The position numbers were made by a program, and so were the translations under genes. 34,782 bases of DNA from Clostridiaceae bacterium (GTDB lineage Bacteria; Bacillota; Clostridia; Oscillospirales; Acutalibacteraceae), in assembly GCA_016297555.1 (NCBI GenBank), contig JAEDGK010000005.1:1-34782 (forward strand), written 5' to 3'. A model generated the notes under the pieces. It worked only from the letters and a program-made list of their open reading frames with translations, did no database searches and had not been told where the DNA came from. This document shows positions 1 to 8,867 of this stretch, piece by piece; the first letter of the stretch is position 1; each line of letters starts with the position of its first letter.

Positions 1-38
1 ATAATGATAAAACGAAACTTTTAAGGAGGATAAAAGAT

Positions 39-1787
39 ATGGATATACATAGTGTGCGAACTCAGTTGAAATCAAAAAGCATATATGAAATTCCTCTAAG
101 GGTAACATACTATGCCCGTGTTTCGTCGGAAAGTGATGAGCAGTTAAATTCACTCGGCAATCAGATAAGCTATTATGAAAATCTTATCAAAAAGAATCGT
201 GCGTGGACTTTTGTGCCGGGATATATTGACGAGGGTTTGTCGGGCATATCTGTTAAGAAAAGAGAAAATTTCAACAGAATGATTGATGATGCGGCAGACG
301 GAAAATTTGATTTTGTTATAACAAAAGAAATCTCCAGATTTGCGAGAAATACTCTCGATTCGATTCAGTTTACCCGTCAGCTTCTTGGCTACGGCGTTGG
401 CGTTTTCTTTCAGAACGATAACATCAACACGCTCGATGAGGATAGTGAACTCAGACTTTCGATTATGTCGTCAATCGCTCAGGATGAACTCCGCAAGCTT
501 TCAAGCCGAGTCAAATTCGGTCATCAGCAGGCGATAAAATCAAACGTTGTACTCGGTAACAGCAATATTTTCGGCTACACAAAGGTTGATAAGAAGCTTG
601 TTATTGATGAAGAACAGGCAGCTATGGTCAGAGAGCTTTTTGAACTTTATGCTACCGACCAATACAGCATGAAGCAGATTGAAACAATCTTTTGGGACAA
701 AGGATACCGAAACAGTAAGGGCAATAAAATTGCTCATTCAACGATGTCAAATATGATTTCAAATCCGAAATACAAGGGGTATTATGTCGGTAACAAGGTT
801 CGTGTTGTTGATATGTTCACCAAAAAGCAGAAATTCCTGCCGCCCGAAGAATGGGTAATGTTCAAGGATGAAACGGGCGAAATAGTGCCTGCAATTGTTT
901 CGGAAGAACTGTGGGATAAGGCAAACGAAATTCTGAAAAGACGAAGTGATGATGTAAAAGCACGTCAGGGAATTTGCAACCACGCAAATCTGCTGACGGG
1001 AAAGCTTTTCTGTACCGACTGCGGAACGGCATATTACCGCCGTGAATCCAAGGATAAAAGCGGAAAGAAAAACAGCAAGTGGATTTGCTCGGGAAAAATC
1101 AAAGGCGGCTCGGATTCCTGTTCGTCGTTTGCAATTTATGAAGAAGAAATCAAACCGATTCTGTTTGAGGTATTTCGTGATACAAAAGCGGATGCAGATG
1201 CACTTGTTGCCGAATATGTGCGTATGTACTCCGAAATGACCGATAACGGTAAACTCCCGCAAAAGATATCGGAGCAGGAAAAGGTTATTGACTTTGCTTT
1301 ACAGAAGAAATCCAAGTTACTTCAGTATAATGTTGCAGGTCAGATTACGGACAGAGATTTCATTGAGATGACCGAGCAATGCAACCGTGAAATAGCAGAA
1401 GCGGAAAAGACGATTGCGGAGCTTAATGAAGCACTTGAATCCAGCGAAGATTTCAAAAGGCATATTTCAGCAGTCCGTGCGGCAATATCGGCTGCACAGA
1501 ACGATGCAAGGAAAGGCACGATTTCCAAAGAATTTGTTGATACCTATATTGATAAGATTTTTGTTACTCCGCTTGATGACGGCAGTATGAGGCTAAGCAT
1601 AAAGATTTTTACGGGAGAATCAACCGAAAAGTTTCTCGGAAAGCTCAAACGTCGTGCGGGACAGATTAACCCGTCATCTGACAACCTGACAGAAAATCAA
1701 AGCGTATCAACGGATACAGATATATCTGTTTCTATGGGTCAAACGTTCAAAAAGATGATCGAGGCTTATGAAAACGGTATCAAATAA
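39..1787 (+). CDS. Large serine recombinase (site-specific integrase/resolvase)
   Basis: A 582-residue protein expected to catalyse integration or excision of a mobile element by serine-mediated strand exchange. The N-terminal resolvase domain (about residues 20-165) has the family motif YYARVSS, so S29 is the likely nucleophile with R27 beside it. A recombinase domain follows (about 185-300). A zinc ribbon has C325, C328, C350 and C361. A charged coiled-coil stretch lies at about 405-470, as in large serine integrases of Clostridia. Length is normal for the family and the gene looks intact. The start is supported by AAGGAGGA at 23-30, eight bases before the ATG. Such genes often occur in tandem at one end of an integrative element; anything upstream is outside the window. 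No attachment site could be identified. The family call is strong; the identity of the element is unknown. Confidence 0.95.
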   Translation: MDIHSVRTQLKSKSIYEIPLRVTYYARVSSESDEQLNSLGNQISYYENLIKKNRAWTFVPGYIDEGLSGISVKKRENFNRMIDDAADGKFDFVITKEISRFARNTLDSIQFTRQLLGYGVGVFFQNDNINTLDEDSELRLSIMSSIAQDELRKLSSRVKFGHQQAIKSNVVLGNSNIFGYTKVDKKLVIDEEQAAMVRELFELYATDQYSMKQIETIFWDKGYRNSKGNKIAHSTMSNMISNPKYKGYYVGNKVRVVDMFTKKQKFLPPEEWVMFKDETGEIVPAIVSEELWDKANEILKRRSDDVKARQGICNHANLLTGKLFCTDCGTAYYRRESKDKSGKKNSKWICSGKIKGGSDSCSSFAIYEEEIKPILFEVFRDTKADADALVAEYVRMYSEMTDNGKLPQKISEQEKVIDFALQKKSKLLQYNVAGQITDRDFIEMTEQCNREIAEAEKTIAELNEALESSEDFKRHISAVRAAISAAQNDARKGTISKEFVDTYIDKIFVTPLDDGSMRLSIKIFTGESTEKFLGKLKRRAGQINPSSDNLTENQSVSTDTDISVSMGQTFKKMIEAYENGIK

Positions 1788-1858
1788 GTAAATTCCAAGC
1801 AATAGTAACGGCGGGGATAGGGGCAGTTAATGCCTGAATATATCCGCTGAAAGCAGAA

Positions 1859-1889
1859 AAGCCTTGCTCTCGGATTGGGAGCAAGGCTT
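1859..1889. terminator. Hairpin downstream of recombinase, possible bidirectional terminator
   Basis: A perfect 11-bp inverted repeat (AAGCCTTGCTC / GAGCAAGGCTT) with a 9-base loop lies 72 bases after the recombinase stop. The + side is followed by a short T-run (GAATTTTT) and the - side by TTTCTGCTTTC, so it could end transcription from both converging genes. Confidence 0.6.
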
Positions 1890-1906
1890 GAATTTTTGGC
1901 TGAAAG

Positions 1907-1931
1907 AATCCCCGAAAAATGAGAGGGGATT
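1907..1931 (-). terminator. Short hairpin after the thiM/cytX remnant
   Basis: A 7-bp stem (AATCCCC / GGGGATT) with an 11-base loop sits just past the stop codon at 1942 of the minus-strand remnant. The T-tract is poor, so termination is tentative. It may be the original cytX terminator carried along with the gene fragment. Confidence 0.35.
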
Positions 1932-1941
1932 GCACAAGGTT

Positions 1942-2385
1942 TTAATTTTTGCTTGTTTTTTTGCAAAGCTTTCCGATTTTATTAACCGCAACGCAGATTA
2001 CGAGAGTTATTGCCATATCCGGCAGGGTACTGCCCAGAATGAAATCAACCTTCATAAGCAGGCGGTAAATAACAAAGCCGATAAGCCAGATGATAAGATT
2101 TTGAATATCAAACGATTTTTCGGCGCTGTCTTTCTTTAAAATAAAGAAATCCGCAATTTGAATTGCAATCATCGGAGCGAATACCGAGCCGATGAAATAC
2201 AGAAAATCGGTTATATCGTAAAGAGGCAGGAAAATTGCTCCTGCAATGCCTATTGCCGTAACGGCAACGGCAATCCACTTGCCGTTTATTTTTGATGAAA
2301 TCGACTCGCTCGAAACGCCTGCGCCGACGGAGTCAAAAACAACGGGGTGATTTAATTCATTGGCTTTTTTACCCGCGGCAAGCAT
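1942..2385 (-). pseudogene. Chimeric remnant: internal ThiM fragment fused to C-terminal CytX
   Basis: An open frame of 147 residues whose two parts belong to different thiamine genes. Residues 1-25 (AGKKANELNHPVVFD then SVGAGVS) match the hydroxyethylthiazole kinase ThiM around its conserved AGKKANELG..VVxDPVGAG segment, which is internal to ThiM and not its N terminus. From about residue 26 the sequence becomes the end of the hydroxymethylpyrimidine transporter CytX, with four hydrophobic segments including FLYFIGSVFAPMIAI and the DFFILKKDS and LPDMAI motifs. Neither half can work alone: ThiM lacks its N terminus and most of its kinase fold, and CytX lacks about two thirds of its helices. 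The conserved Pro of DPVGAG is Ser here. The ATG is one base past the TAA of the upstream anti-sigma-like gene, so it could still be translated. Family assignments are from memory of conserved motifs. Confidence 0.75.
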
Positions 2386-2386
2386 T

Positions 2387-3193
2387 TTACCCGCCGTATT
2401 CTTTCATTCCGTTTATGGTTTCAACAAGCTTTTCGCGCGATGAGGTGTTGACCGTGTAGGTAAAGCCGTTGTAATAAAATGTGCTCTGGAAAACACCGGG
2501 GGTTTTCATTGTGTAGCAGGTTCTTCCGCCGATTTCTTCAACCGTCATATTATGTGAAGCGGATTTTATCGAATTGATAAGCTCCGGGTCTGTGTTTGCG
2601 GTTACGGTTGTGACTTTATCATCGGCATGATAAAGGATTTCAACATAATCGGCGTTTGAATAGGACGGGCTGATATAAATGCCAATCAGCTTTGCGCCGT
2701 CGGGAAGAACGGCGGGGTAGAGTGCATCGTAATCCTCATTTGTAAAGAAATCATCGATTGAAAAATAGCTTACCGTGTTTCCTTGCTTGATAATCGTCAT
2801 ATTGTCAATATCTAACCGTTCACCGTCCGCCATTTTAGGCTCATATTCGGAGAAATACTTAAACAGCGCGTATTCGGTGCCGCCCAAAGAAACGGCAATG
2901 ATATTTGCAATGAGCAAAGCCATAATAAGGCAGGCGGCTATGAGCATTGCCCGTAAGCTGCGCCTTTTGATAGCTTTTTTGTGTGAGGCGGAAAGAATTT
3001 CCGAAACACGGGAATCAATTTCACTCTGAGAGAGGCGCTTCATACCTTCAAGCTCAGCAAGAAAGTCGGCGCACTCGCTTATCAGATAGGAATCGATTGA
3101 GTCAATCGGCTTTTCTGCTTCAAGATACATAATGGCTCTGATTTTGTCGGCAAGCGGATTTCCTGTGCCGCAGGCGGCTTGTTCCAACTCCAT
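2387..3193 (-). CDS. DUF4367 / anti-sigma-factor-like membrane protein
   Basis: A 268-residue protein with a cytoplasmic N-terminal part (1-80), one membrane segment (about 83-106, MLIAACLIMALLIANIIAV) and an extracytoplasmic C-terminal domain of DUF4367 type (about 150-265, ending near FYYNGFTYTVNTSS). This layout is typical of proteins encoded directly after ECF sigma factors in Ruminococcaceae and probably holds the sigma factor at the membrane until an external signal. The start at 3193 has GGAGCG upstream. It lies 63 bases after the sigma gene, so the two are probably co-transcribed. Its TAA is one base before the ATG of the ThiM::CytX remnant. I saw no canonical zinc-binding anti-sigma motif, so the anti-sigma role is inferred from architecture and position. 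Confidence 0.75.
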   Translation of the reverse strand: MELEQAACGTGNPLADKIRAIMYLEAEKPIDSIDSYLISECADFLAELEGMKRLSQSEIDSRVSEILSASHKKAIKRRSLRAMLIAACLIMALLIANIIAVSLGGTEYALFKYFSEYEPKMADGERLDIDNMTIIKQGNTVSYFSIDDFFTNEDYDALYPAVLPDGAKLIGIYISPSYSNADYVEILYHADDKVTTVTANTDPELINSIKSASHNMTVEEIGGRTCYTMKTPGVFQSTFYYNGFTYTVNTSSREKLVETINGMKEYGG

Positions 3194-3256
3194 AAACAGT
3201 CGCTCCTTTTTGTTTATATATGCTGACCGCGCGCTTTTGCGCAGACGACATTTCGG

Positions 3257-3814
3257 CTATACAATTTTCAGCTTTATCAAAACGAATACGAATGCGGTAA
3301 AAGCAAGCTCCGCCATTTTTTGGATTTTGCGCTTGAGCCTGAAACTGCGCAGGGCAACGGCGTTTTCCGTTATTCCCATTGACTGAGCAATGCTGCTGTA
3401 TTTCATCCGTCTTTGATAGATGTCAATGAAAAGCTCAAGCTCCTCGGGCGACAGGCGGCTGAGAATTTTTGCCTTGGCTTTCTCAATCTCGTCATCATCG
3501 GGATTAATGTCTTCAAAATTGTTAAGCCCGTCAGGGTCGGTTACGGTGTATTTATCGCAATCGTCAAGAGAAACTAATTTTGAGCGGATGATTTGCTCAC
3601 GCAGGCTTTCTTTGATTTTTATTTCGGCAGTCGAGAAAAGCCACGCACGGATATTTTCGTTGTCAAGCTCGCGGTATTTTTCGAGGAATAAAACGAAAAC
3701 CTCATGAGTTAAATCGTCTGCCGCGTCTTGGTCTTTAAGATGCATTCGGCAGAAAGTGTATAAAGTGTTGTACTGCTGCCTAACAATGTTTTCGGCTTCT
3801 TCACGGCTTATCAA
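3257..3814 (-). CDS. ECF-type RNA polymerase sigma factor with hydrophobic C-terminal tail
   Basis: A 185-residue sigma-70 family protein. Region 2 is at about residues 10-75 (AADDLTHEVFVLFLEKYREL, RAWLFSTAEIKIKESLR) and region 4 at about 115-160, with a helix-turn-helix (YSSIAQSMGITENAVALRS). It should direct RNA polymerase to a small regulon and be controlled by the membrane protein encoded next. The start is TTG at 3814, read as ATA-AGC-CGT after it, with GGGTGA about eight bases upstream. Unusually, the last about 19 residues (AELAFTAFVFVLIKLKIV) are strongly hydrophobic, which ordinary ECF factors lack. The 131 bp upstream (3815-3945) are AT-rich and show no convincing promoter. Confidence 0.85.
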   Translation of the reverse strand: MISREEAENIVRQQYNTLYTFCRMHLKDQDAADDLTHEVFVLFLEKYRELDNENIRAWLFSTAEIKIKESLREQIIRSKLVSLDDCDKYTVTDPDGLNNFEDINPDDDEIEKAKAKILSRLSPEELELFIDIYQRRMKYSSIAQSMGITENAVALRSFRLKRKIQKMAELAFTAFVFVLIKLKIV

Positions 3815-3945
3815 AAAGGATCACCCGCCTTGCTGCTGACGGAAATTCACCGCCAAATAAATTTTATAATATATAAACAAAAATTGCAATGCTAAATTGG
3901 AAATAAAAACAGAAATTTTTTGAAATAAATATTAATTTTCGGGAA

Positions 3946-6900
3946 CTAAGCCTTTATAATGGGTGCGGCAAGTATGCCGACATCGCGCAGAACATATTCA
4001 TAGCTCCATTCGCAGCCTGTTGACCTCCACGCTCCGGGACCCTGCCACGATTCCTTTTCGTTGCTCAGGTGAACGGGACCGAAGCAGTTAAATCTGTTTC
4101 CGAAAAGCGTTATGTCAATTTTGTGGTTGCCGTCAGCAAGGCCGCTGATTACCGTGCGGTAAGGCGGATAAACGATTTTAGCTTTTTCCTCGCCGTCGAC
4201 GGCAACGCTTATCAGCGCGCCGCGGTATCTTGTGGTTTCTATTTCAAATGCATTTCCGCTTGCTTCAAGATGATAGGTTATATTGCCGCCGTAGAAAGCA
4301 AGCCCCTGATTTACTATCGAGTCAAACGCAATTCTTTCGGGCAGAGAGGTTACGGTTTTGCTTCTGCCTGCCTTGCGAACACCGAAATCTCCGAGAATGT
4401 AGCACCATTCGGTGTTGGTTGAGGTGCCGATAGGCAGGGTTATTTCAAGAATATTTTCGCCCTTTATGATGTCGGGGAGCGATACGGTTTTAATATCCTT
4501 GTCGGTAAACCAGCCGTTGATTTCGGATTTTACGGGTGCGCCGTTAAAGACTATGCTTGCTTTTTCGGCGTCTTCAAGCGCAAGCTTTGCACCTGAATAA
4601 TCAATTTCGCTGTTAATTCTGAAACGCAGGGTAACGCAATGCGCGGGAGCTTCCGCCTTAACCGACCAGGGCTGTGCTATCTGACCGCCTCTTTCGCGAA
4701 TTCCGAGCTTTCTTCTGCAAATGTTATCAAGGCGGAGAATTTCTTCTTCGGGCATAAATTCGCCGCCGTCTATTGCAAATTCCGCCGTGTCAAGCAAAAG
4801 CACATTAGGCTCCGAGAGAGAATAGGGGACGAGAGCGGGAACGGCAACGGGCGTTGTAAGCTCGGGCTTTTTGGGTTCGCCGACAGATTTGCCTTTGCCG
4901 TCATTGAGCCTGAGAAGCAGGCTGTCATATTCATAGAGCTTTTTGGGAATTACGGTAAAGCCGTTTTTGTATTCACATTCTGTGGGGCGGATTTCTCCCG
5001 TCAGAGTGTCATAAATAACGGGAGTAAACTCGCCTTTAACGCTTATCCGCAAATTGCTGCTGCGGCATACATCCTTGTTATAAGGCTCACGGCAGCGGCT
5101 TATAAACAGCCAGCAGCCGTCGCCGTCGCGGCGAAGCTGATAGATAAAGCCGTCGGAAAGCCTGCCGTTTGCAAGGCGGAGAGTTACGGTGCGGTTATCC
5201 TCAAGAGCATTAAGAAGCTGAGCTCTGTCAAACGAAATTGAGGTGCAGGAGTCATAAAGCGCCTTTCCTCTGCCGCTCGGCGCGCCGTCCTCAAGGGTGG
5301 GCGCACTGCCCATAAATATAAGCTTTCCTCCGCTGCGGGCAAAGGCTTCAAGCCGCTCGAGCGTTGAGCTGCGGAGAGTTTCGCAGTCGGGCACAATAAC
5401 GGCGTCATATTCCATTTCACCGACCCTCAGCGGAGCAGAGCCCTCTTTGCAGAGCGAGGGGAGCAGAGATTCGCTGATGAAGTTGAAATCTATGCTGCCT
5501 TTAAGCAGCCATTCGGTGAGGTCGCTGAATTTTTTATCCATGTTTTCGCGTATAAGAGCCGTTTTGTCGTTGGGTCCCCAATGAAGCCAAAAGCTTTCAA
5601 CGGGATGAATAACGCCGACCTTAACAACGGGCTTGCCGCGCGTCATTGCGGAGTTGACTCTTGCAAAATGGTTTTCAAGATAGGAAAACTCTTTATACCA
5701 AGGGGACTGATAGTGAATTGAGGCGGGGTAATCCTCTTTGCCTCGCCGCCCATGGCATACCATGAAAGGTGGGGAACTCTGACCGTCACGCCGAGGCACG
5801 CCTGCCAGTCTCCGTGGAGCTTATAGCCTCTGAAATCATATTCCCAGCCCGTAACGCCGTAAAGCTCCGAGAGCATACCCTCTCTGCCGAACTGATGCAC
5901 GGCGGACTGCGCCTGCTTTGCGGTGGTGAATTCAAAATTGGCGCAGAGCATATCGATGCCGGGAATGTCAAAGCCGCGGTAAGAACGCATGGCTTCGCCC
6001 AGAGCCGCAGTCTGGCTTTGAAGCGACGGTTCCTCCATCATGTGCCCCGTCAGAGCTATCCCGTTTTTGCGGCACCAAGAGCCGCAGACATCGGCAAACG
6101 CCTGAGCAAAACGCTCCGCAATGTGGTCGTGATAATGATAACGGGTCAGAGAAACCCTTCCGTCAGGCAGCTCCCAAAAGATTTCGGGCAGGCTTGCAAG
6201 AATGTCCTCGCCGTATTGCGCCTTATATGTTTCGGGCAGGTCGTCCGTCCACGGCATAACTATGTCGCTCTTGTCGTCGGAATTATCAAGCAGCTTTTTG
6301 CGGGTGAACTGCGGTTCATCGGTGAAAATCGCGGGGATTATCTCTCCGAAATGCTCGCCGACGGCTTCCTTATATCTCTCGTGAGTTACCTCAACAAAGC
6401 GTTCAATGGCTTTCGGGTTGAGGGTGTCAACATAGGTCTGATTGTTATACCACGGCGACGGAGCGTGGATTTTGATATATGCATACCATTTTGTGCCGCG
6501 CGCGGCGTCATCGGGAGAAATTATTCTGTAATCTTTGAGATAACCGTTTTCGTCAAGCTCAATATCGTAGCAGCAAATAAGGCTGCCTTTTCCGTCTCTG
6601 CTGCCCTCTGCTCTTGAATCTATGAATTTGGAGTCGGCTGCTCCAATGTCGGAGCAGGGGACTGTTGTCAGCAGCAGACAGCGTGCTCGGTATTCCTCGT
6701 CTTTTGTAACAAGTCCGCCCGCCGCGCCCGAGGGCCATCTGTCCTCATCGTAGAGCCAGGCAAGCATATTTTCTTTATCGGCTTTTTCCGTGCAGCATTT
6801 TACAAGCTCCATAAATTCATCCGAAAGATAGCTTGTTGCCATTCCGGTGCGAACGTGCATATGAAAGCCGCCCAGCCCCATTTCCTTGAAAACATCTATT

Positions 6901-7028
6901 TGGCGGCAAAGCTCCTGCGCGTCAAGGCGGCTGTTCCAAGCCCAGAAGGGAGTGCCTCGGTATTCGCAGGTGGGGTTTTTAAAAAGCTCATCGGTAAGGG
7001 ATGGCGCGGTATTTTTTTTGTAAAGCAT
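3946..7028 (-). pseudogene. GH106-like glycoside hydrolase (alpha-L-rhamnosidase-like), split by one frameshift
   Basis: Two overlapping frames form one gene. The first runs from 7028 to its stop at 5643; homologous reading continues in the -1 frame from about 5739 to 3946. Just before the break the protein reads WYAMGGEAK and just after it DYPASIHYQSPWYKEF. One missing base in 5733-5741 (probably a G or A in AAGAGGATT) explains this; restoring it gives 3084 bp and 1027 residues, a normal size for the family. The N-terminal half has FWAWNSRL, GGFHMHVRTG, YDEDRWPSG, FTDEPQF and GIALTGHMMEE, all typical of GH106-like glycosidases. A Rossmann-like middle domain (VIVPDCETL, GGKLIFMG) and a beta-rich carbohydrate-binding-like end follow. 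There is no signal peptide. ATG 7028 has AAGGAG eight bases upstream and is preferred to 7046. Whether the frameshift is real or a sequencing error cannot be told from here. Substrate is unknown. Confidence 0.8.
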
Positions 7029-7046
7029 AGTTTTGTCTCCTTCCAT

Positions 7047-8687
7047 TTATTCGGGATGCTTGCAGAGCGGTCTGTCCTCGCTCGGCGTGTTCCAGTTTAT
7101 AAAATTATTACGCTCGGCGTAATACCATTCCATTTCAAACATTTTTGCGCTTTCATCAACGGGAATAAACAGTTGACCGTCAAGAAAATACGGCTCGGCG
7201 CTCATTTCAACCGTTCCGAGGTCGGTTTTTGCAAATCGGCTGCCGACGGTGAAAACGGCTCTGTGACCGTAAGCCTCCGCCGAAACGGAGTCCTTTTCCT
7301 TGATGACTTTTCCGCCGATGGCCTGTATAAGAACTCCAAACGGAGCGAACCAAATTCCGCCTTTCTTTTCGGGGAAAAGCCCTCTTGCGGAAAGCTCAAG
7401 CATTCTGCCCTTGAAAGCCATTTTTGTGCGGTCATATACGGGCGCAAGCGCGGGAGGATAAACCGTATCTCGCTCTTTATCAACCGAAAACAAATCAACA
7501 ATTCTGCCGTCGGTCAGATAAGCTGTTGCGGTGAGCCTGCCGCCGTCAATTTCAACCACGGTATAAAATCCGAGATGCTCCTCCTGCGGGAAAAAGCAGG
7601 AATGCCAAACCTTCTGGCAGTTGGAGTGATAAATGTTTCCGCCGCCGTTGCCCGCTATATAGTGGATTGTTCCCTGCGACGGGCGGTCAAAAAGCTCGTC
7701 GCCCTTTGTCGGGAATGTTCTTGCAAAGGAATGTTCGTGCCCTGCAAAGAGAATATCGAGTCTGCCTTCCTCAATCGGCTTTCTGAGCCAAGGATAGCCG
7801 TCGTTATTCTGCCCCTCGGGCATAACCGGGTAAATCGGGAAATGATATGTGCCGAGCTTCCATTTCTTGGAGCTGCTTTGCAAATCTTCATAAGCCCAGT
7901 CCGCAACCTTTTCGGGTGCGTTTATTCCCATTATGAGAAAATGGGCGTTTCCGTAATCAAAAGAGTAGTTTTCGGTTTCATAGCCCTCGGGTCCGTTTTG
8001 GGGATAAGCGTCACGGAACTGAAAATCAAAAAAGTCCGCGTGTTCAAGGTAAAACTTGCCCGTCGGCTCGGGGAAATATGTAATAAATCCGCGGTTATCG
8101 TGATTGCCCGTCGTCATCATATACGGTATACTCTCGATTATGCCGCGCAGACCCTCAAACATTCCGTTCCATTGAAGCTCGTTTTGTCCGTTGTCGCAGT
8201 TGTCGCCTGCGGTGAGAATAAAACGGCATTCGGGGTGCTCTTTGAGAGCCTTTCTGAGCATATCGCCGACTACGGTATAATCGGGCAGATGGCACGGGCT
8301 GCCCTTTTGATGGTCGGCAATAACAAGAAAACTGAATTTTTCTGTGTTTTCAGCTTCGGTTTCAAATGAAAAAACCTCGCTTCGGTTTTCATTGGAGCCT
8401 ACGGTATAAAAATACTTTGTGCCCGGCTCAAGCCCGCAAAGCCTGACGGAGTGATAGTTGCTGATATCGATATCGGTTTGAGCGGTCTTAAAAGCCGATT
8501 CGGCTTTCAGCCAATCCGAGTTGCCGTCTTTGCGGTAAAGAATATAACCGTTTTCAACATCCGTGCTTGTTCTCCAGCTTACTGCGATTTCCGTTTTGGG
8601 ATCGCCGCAGAATGAAAGCATAATGTGGTCGGGCACTGCCGATGAGCCGCGCTCGGGTTTGTAAAAATTGCCGTTTAAGTCAAACAT
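7047..8687 (-). CDS. Purple-acid-phosphatase-like metallophosphoesterase
   Basis: A 546-residue predicted metal-dependent phosphoesterase. An N-terminal fibronectin-like domain of purple acid phosphatases (about residues 20-115, ending GLEPGTKYFYTVGS) is followed by the calcineurin-type catalytic domain (about 120-370) with metal-ligand motifs FLVIADHQ, AGDNCDNG, TGNHDNRG and GHEHSFART. The C-terminal 130 residues resemble a copper-amine-oxidase-like stalk domain (APFGVLIQAIGGKV, PYFLDGQLFIPVDESA). ATG 8687 is preferred because AGGAG lies just before it; an upstream in-frame ATG at 8768 overlaps the promoter. No signal peptide is visible, although both accessory domains are usually found on secreted proteins. 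It ends 18 bases before the GH106-like gene, so the two probably form one operon. Substrate is unknown. Confidence 0.88.
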   Translation of the reverse strand: MFDLNGNFYKPERGSSAVPDHIMLSFCGDPKTEIAVSWRTSTDVENGYILYRKDGNSDWLKAESAFKTAQTDIDISNYHSVRLCGLEPGTKYFYTVGSNENRSEVFSFETEAENTEKFSFLVIADHQKGSPCHLPDYTVVGDMLRKALKEHPECRFILTAGDNCDNGQNELQWNGMFEGLRGIIESIPYMMTTGNHDNRGFITYFPEPTGKFYLEHADFFDFQFRDAYPQNGPEGYETENYSFDYGNAHFLIMGINAPEKVADWAYEDLQSSSKKWKLGTYHFPIYPVMPEGQNNDGYPWLRKPIEEGRLDILFAGHEHSFARTFPTKGDELFDRPSQGTIHYIAGNGGGNIYHSNCQKVWHSCFFPQEEHLGFYTVVEIDGGRLTATAYLTDGRIVDLFSVDKERDTVYPPALAPVYDRTKMAFKGRMLELSARGLFPEKKGGIWFAPFGVLIQAIGGKVIKEKDSVSAEAYGHRAVFTVGSRFAKTDLGTVEMSAEPYFLDGQLFIPVDESAKMFEMEWYYAERNNFINWNTPSEDRPLCKHPE

Positions 8688-8739
8688 AATATATCTCCTG
8701 AAAAACGACGAAAATTCTTTTGCCTTGATTAACAAAATA

Positions 8740-8768
8740 ATTTTAGTTATTTCATACAGTTTTGTCAA
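8740..8768 (-). promoter_or_regulatory. Sigma-70-type promoter of the phosphatase/GH106-like operon
   Basis: On the minus strand TTGACA (8763-8768) and TAAAAT (8740-8745) are separated by 17 bases. Transcription would start near 8733, about 45 bases before the phosphatase ATG. It is divergent from the next promoter, with 38 bases between the two -35 boxes. Confidence 0.7.
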
Positions 8769-8806
8769 TAAATATCAAACAAATTTTAACATTATTTACT
8801 CAACTA

Positions 8807-8836
8807 TTGACTTTCATACAAAAAATAATGTATAAT
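8807..8836 (+). promoter_or_regulatory. Sigma-70-type promoter of the BspA-like gene
   Basis: TTGACT (8807-8812) and a perfect TATAAT (8831-8836) are separated by 18 bases. The start would lie near 8843, with the ribosome site AGGGGGG and the ATG at 8868 shortly after. Confidence 0.7.
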
Positions 8837-8867
8837 TACAATATATCGATTTCAGGGGGGACTGTAT

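Noticed and set aside
1864..2139. A + strand open frame across the hairpin and the CytX remnant
   Set aside because: It is antisense to the clear CytX-like reading and begins in the terminator stem.
5733..5741. Programmed -1 frameshift in the GH106-like gene
   Set aside because: No X-XXY-YYZ slippery heptamer in the right frame and no clear stimulatory hairpin; a lost base is the simpler explanation.
6855..8369. A 504-codon open frame on + antisense to the phosphatase and GH106-like genes
   Set aside because: It lies fully opposite two genes with clear motifs, has no ribosome site or recognisable domain, and is explained by codon bias of the minus-strand genes.
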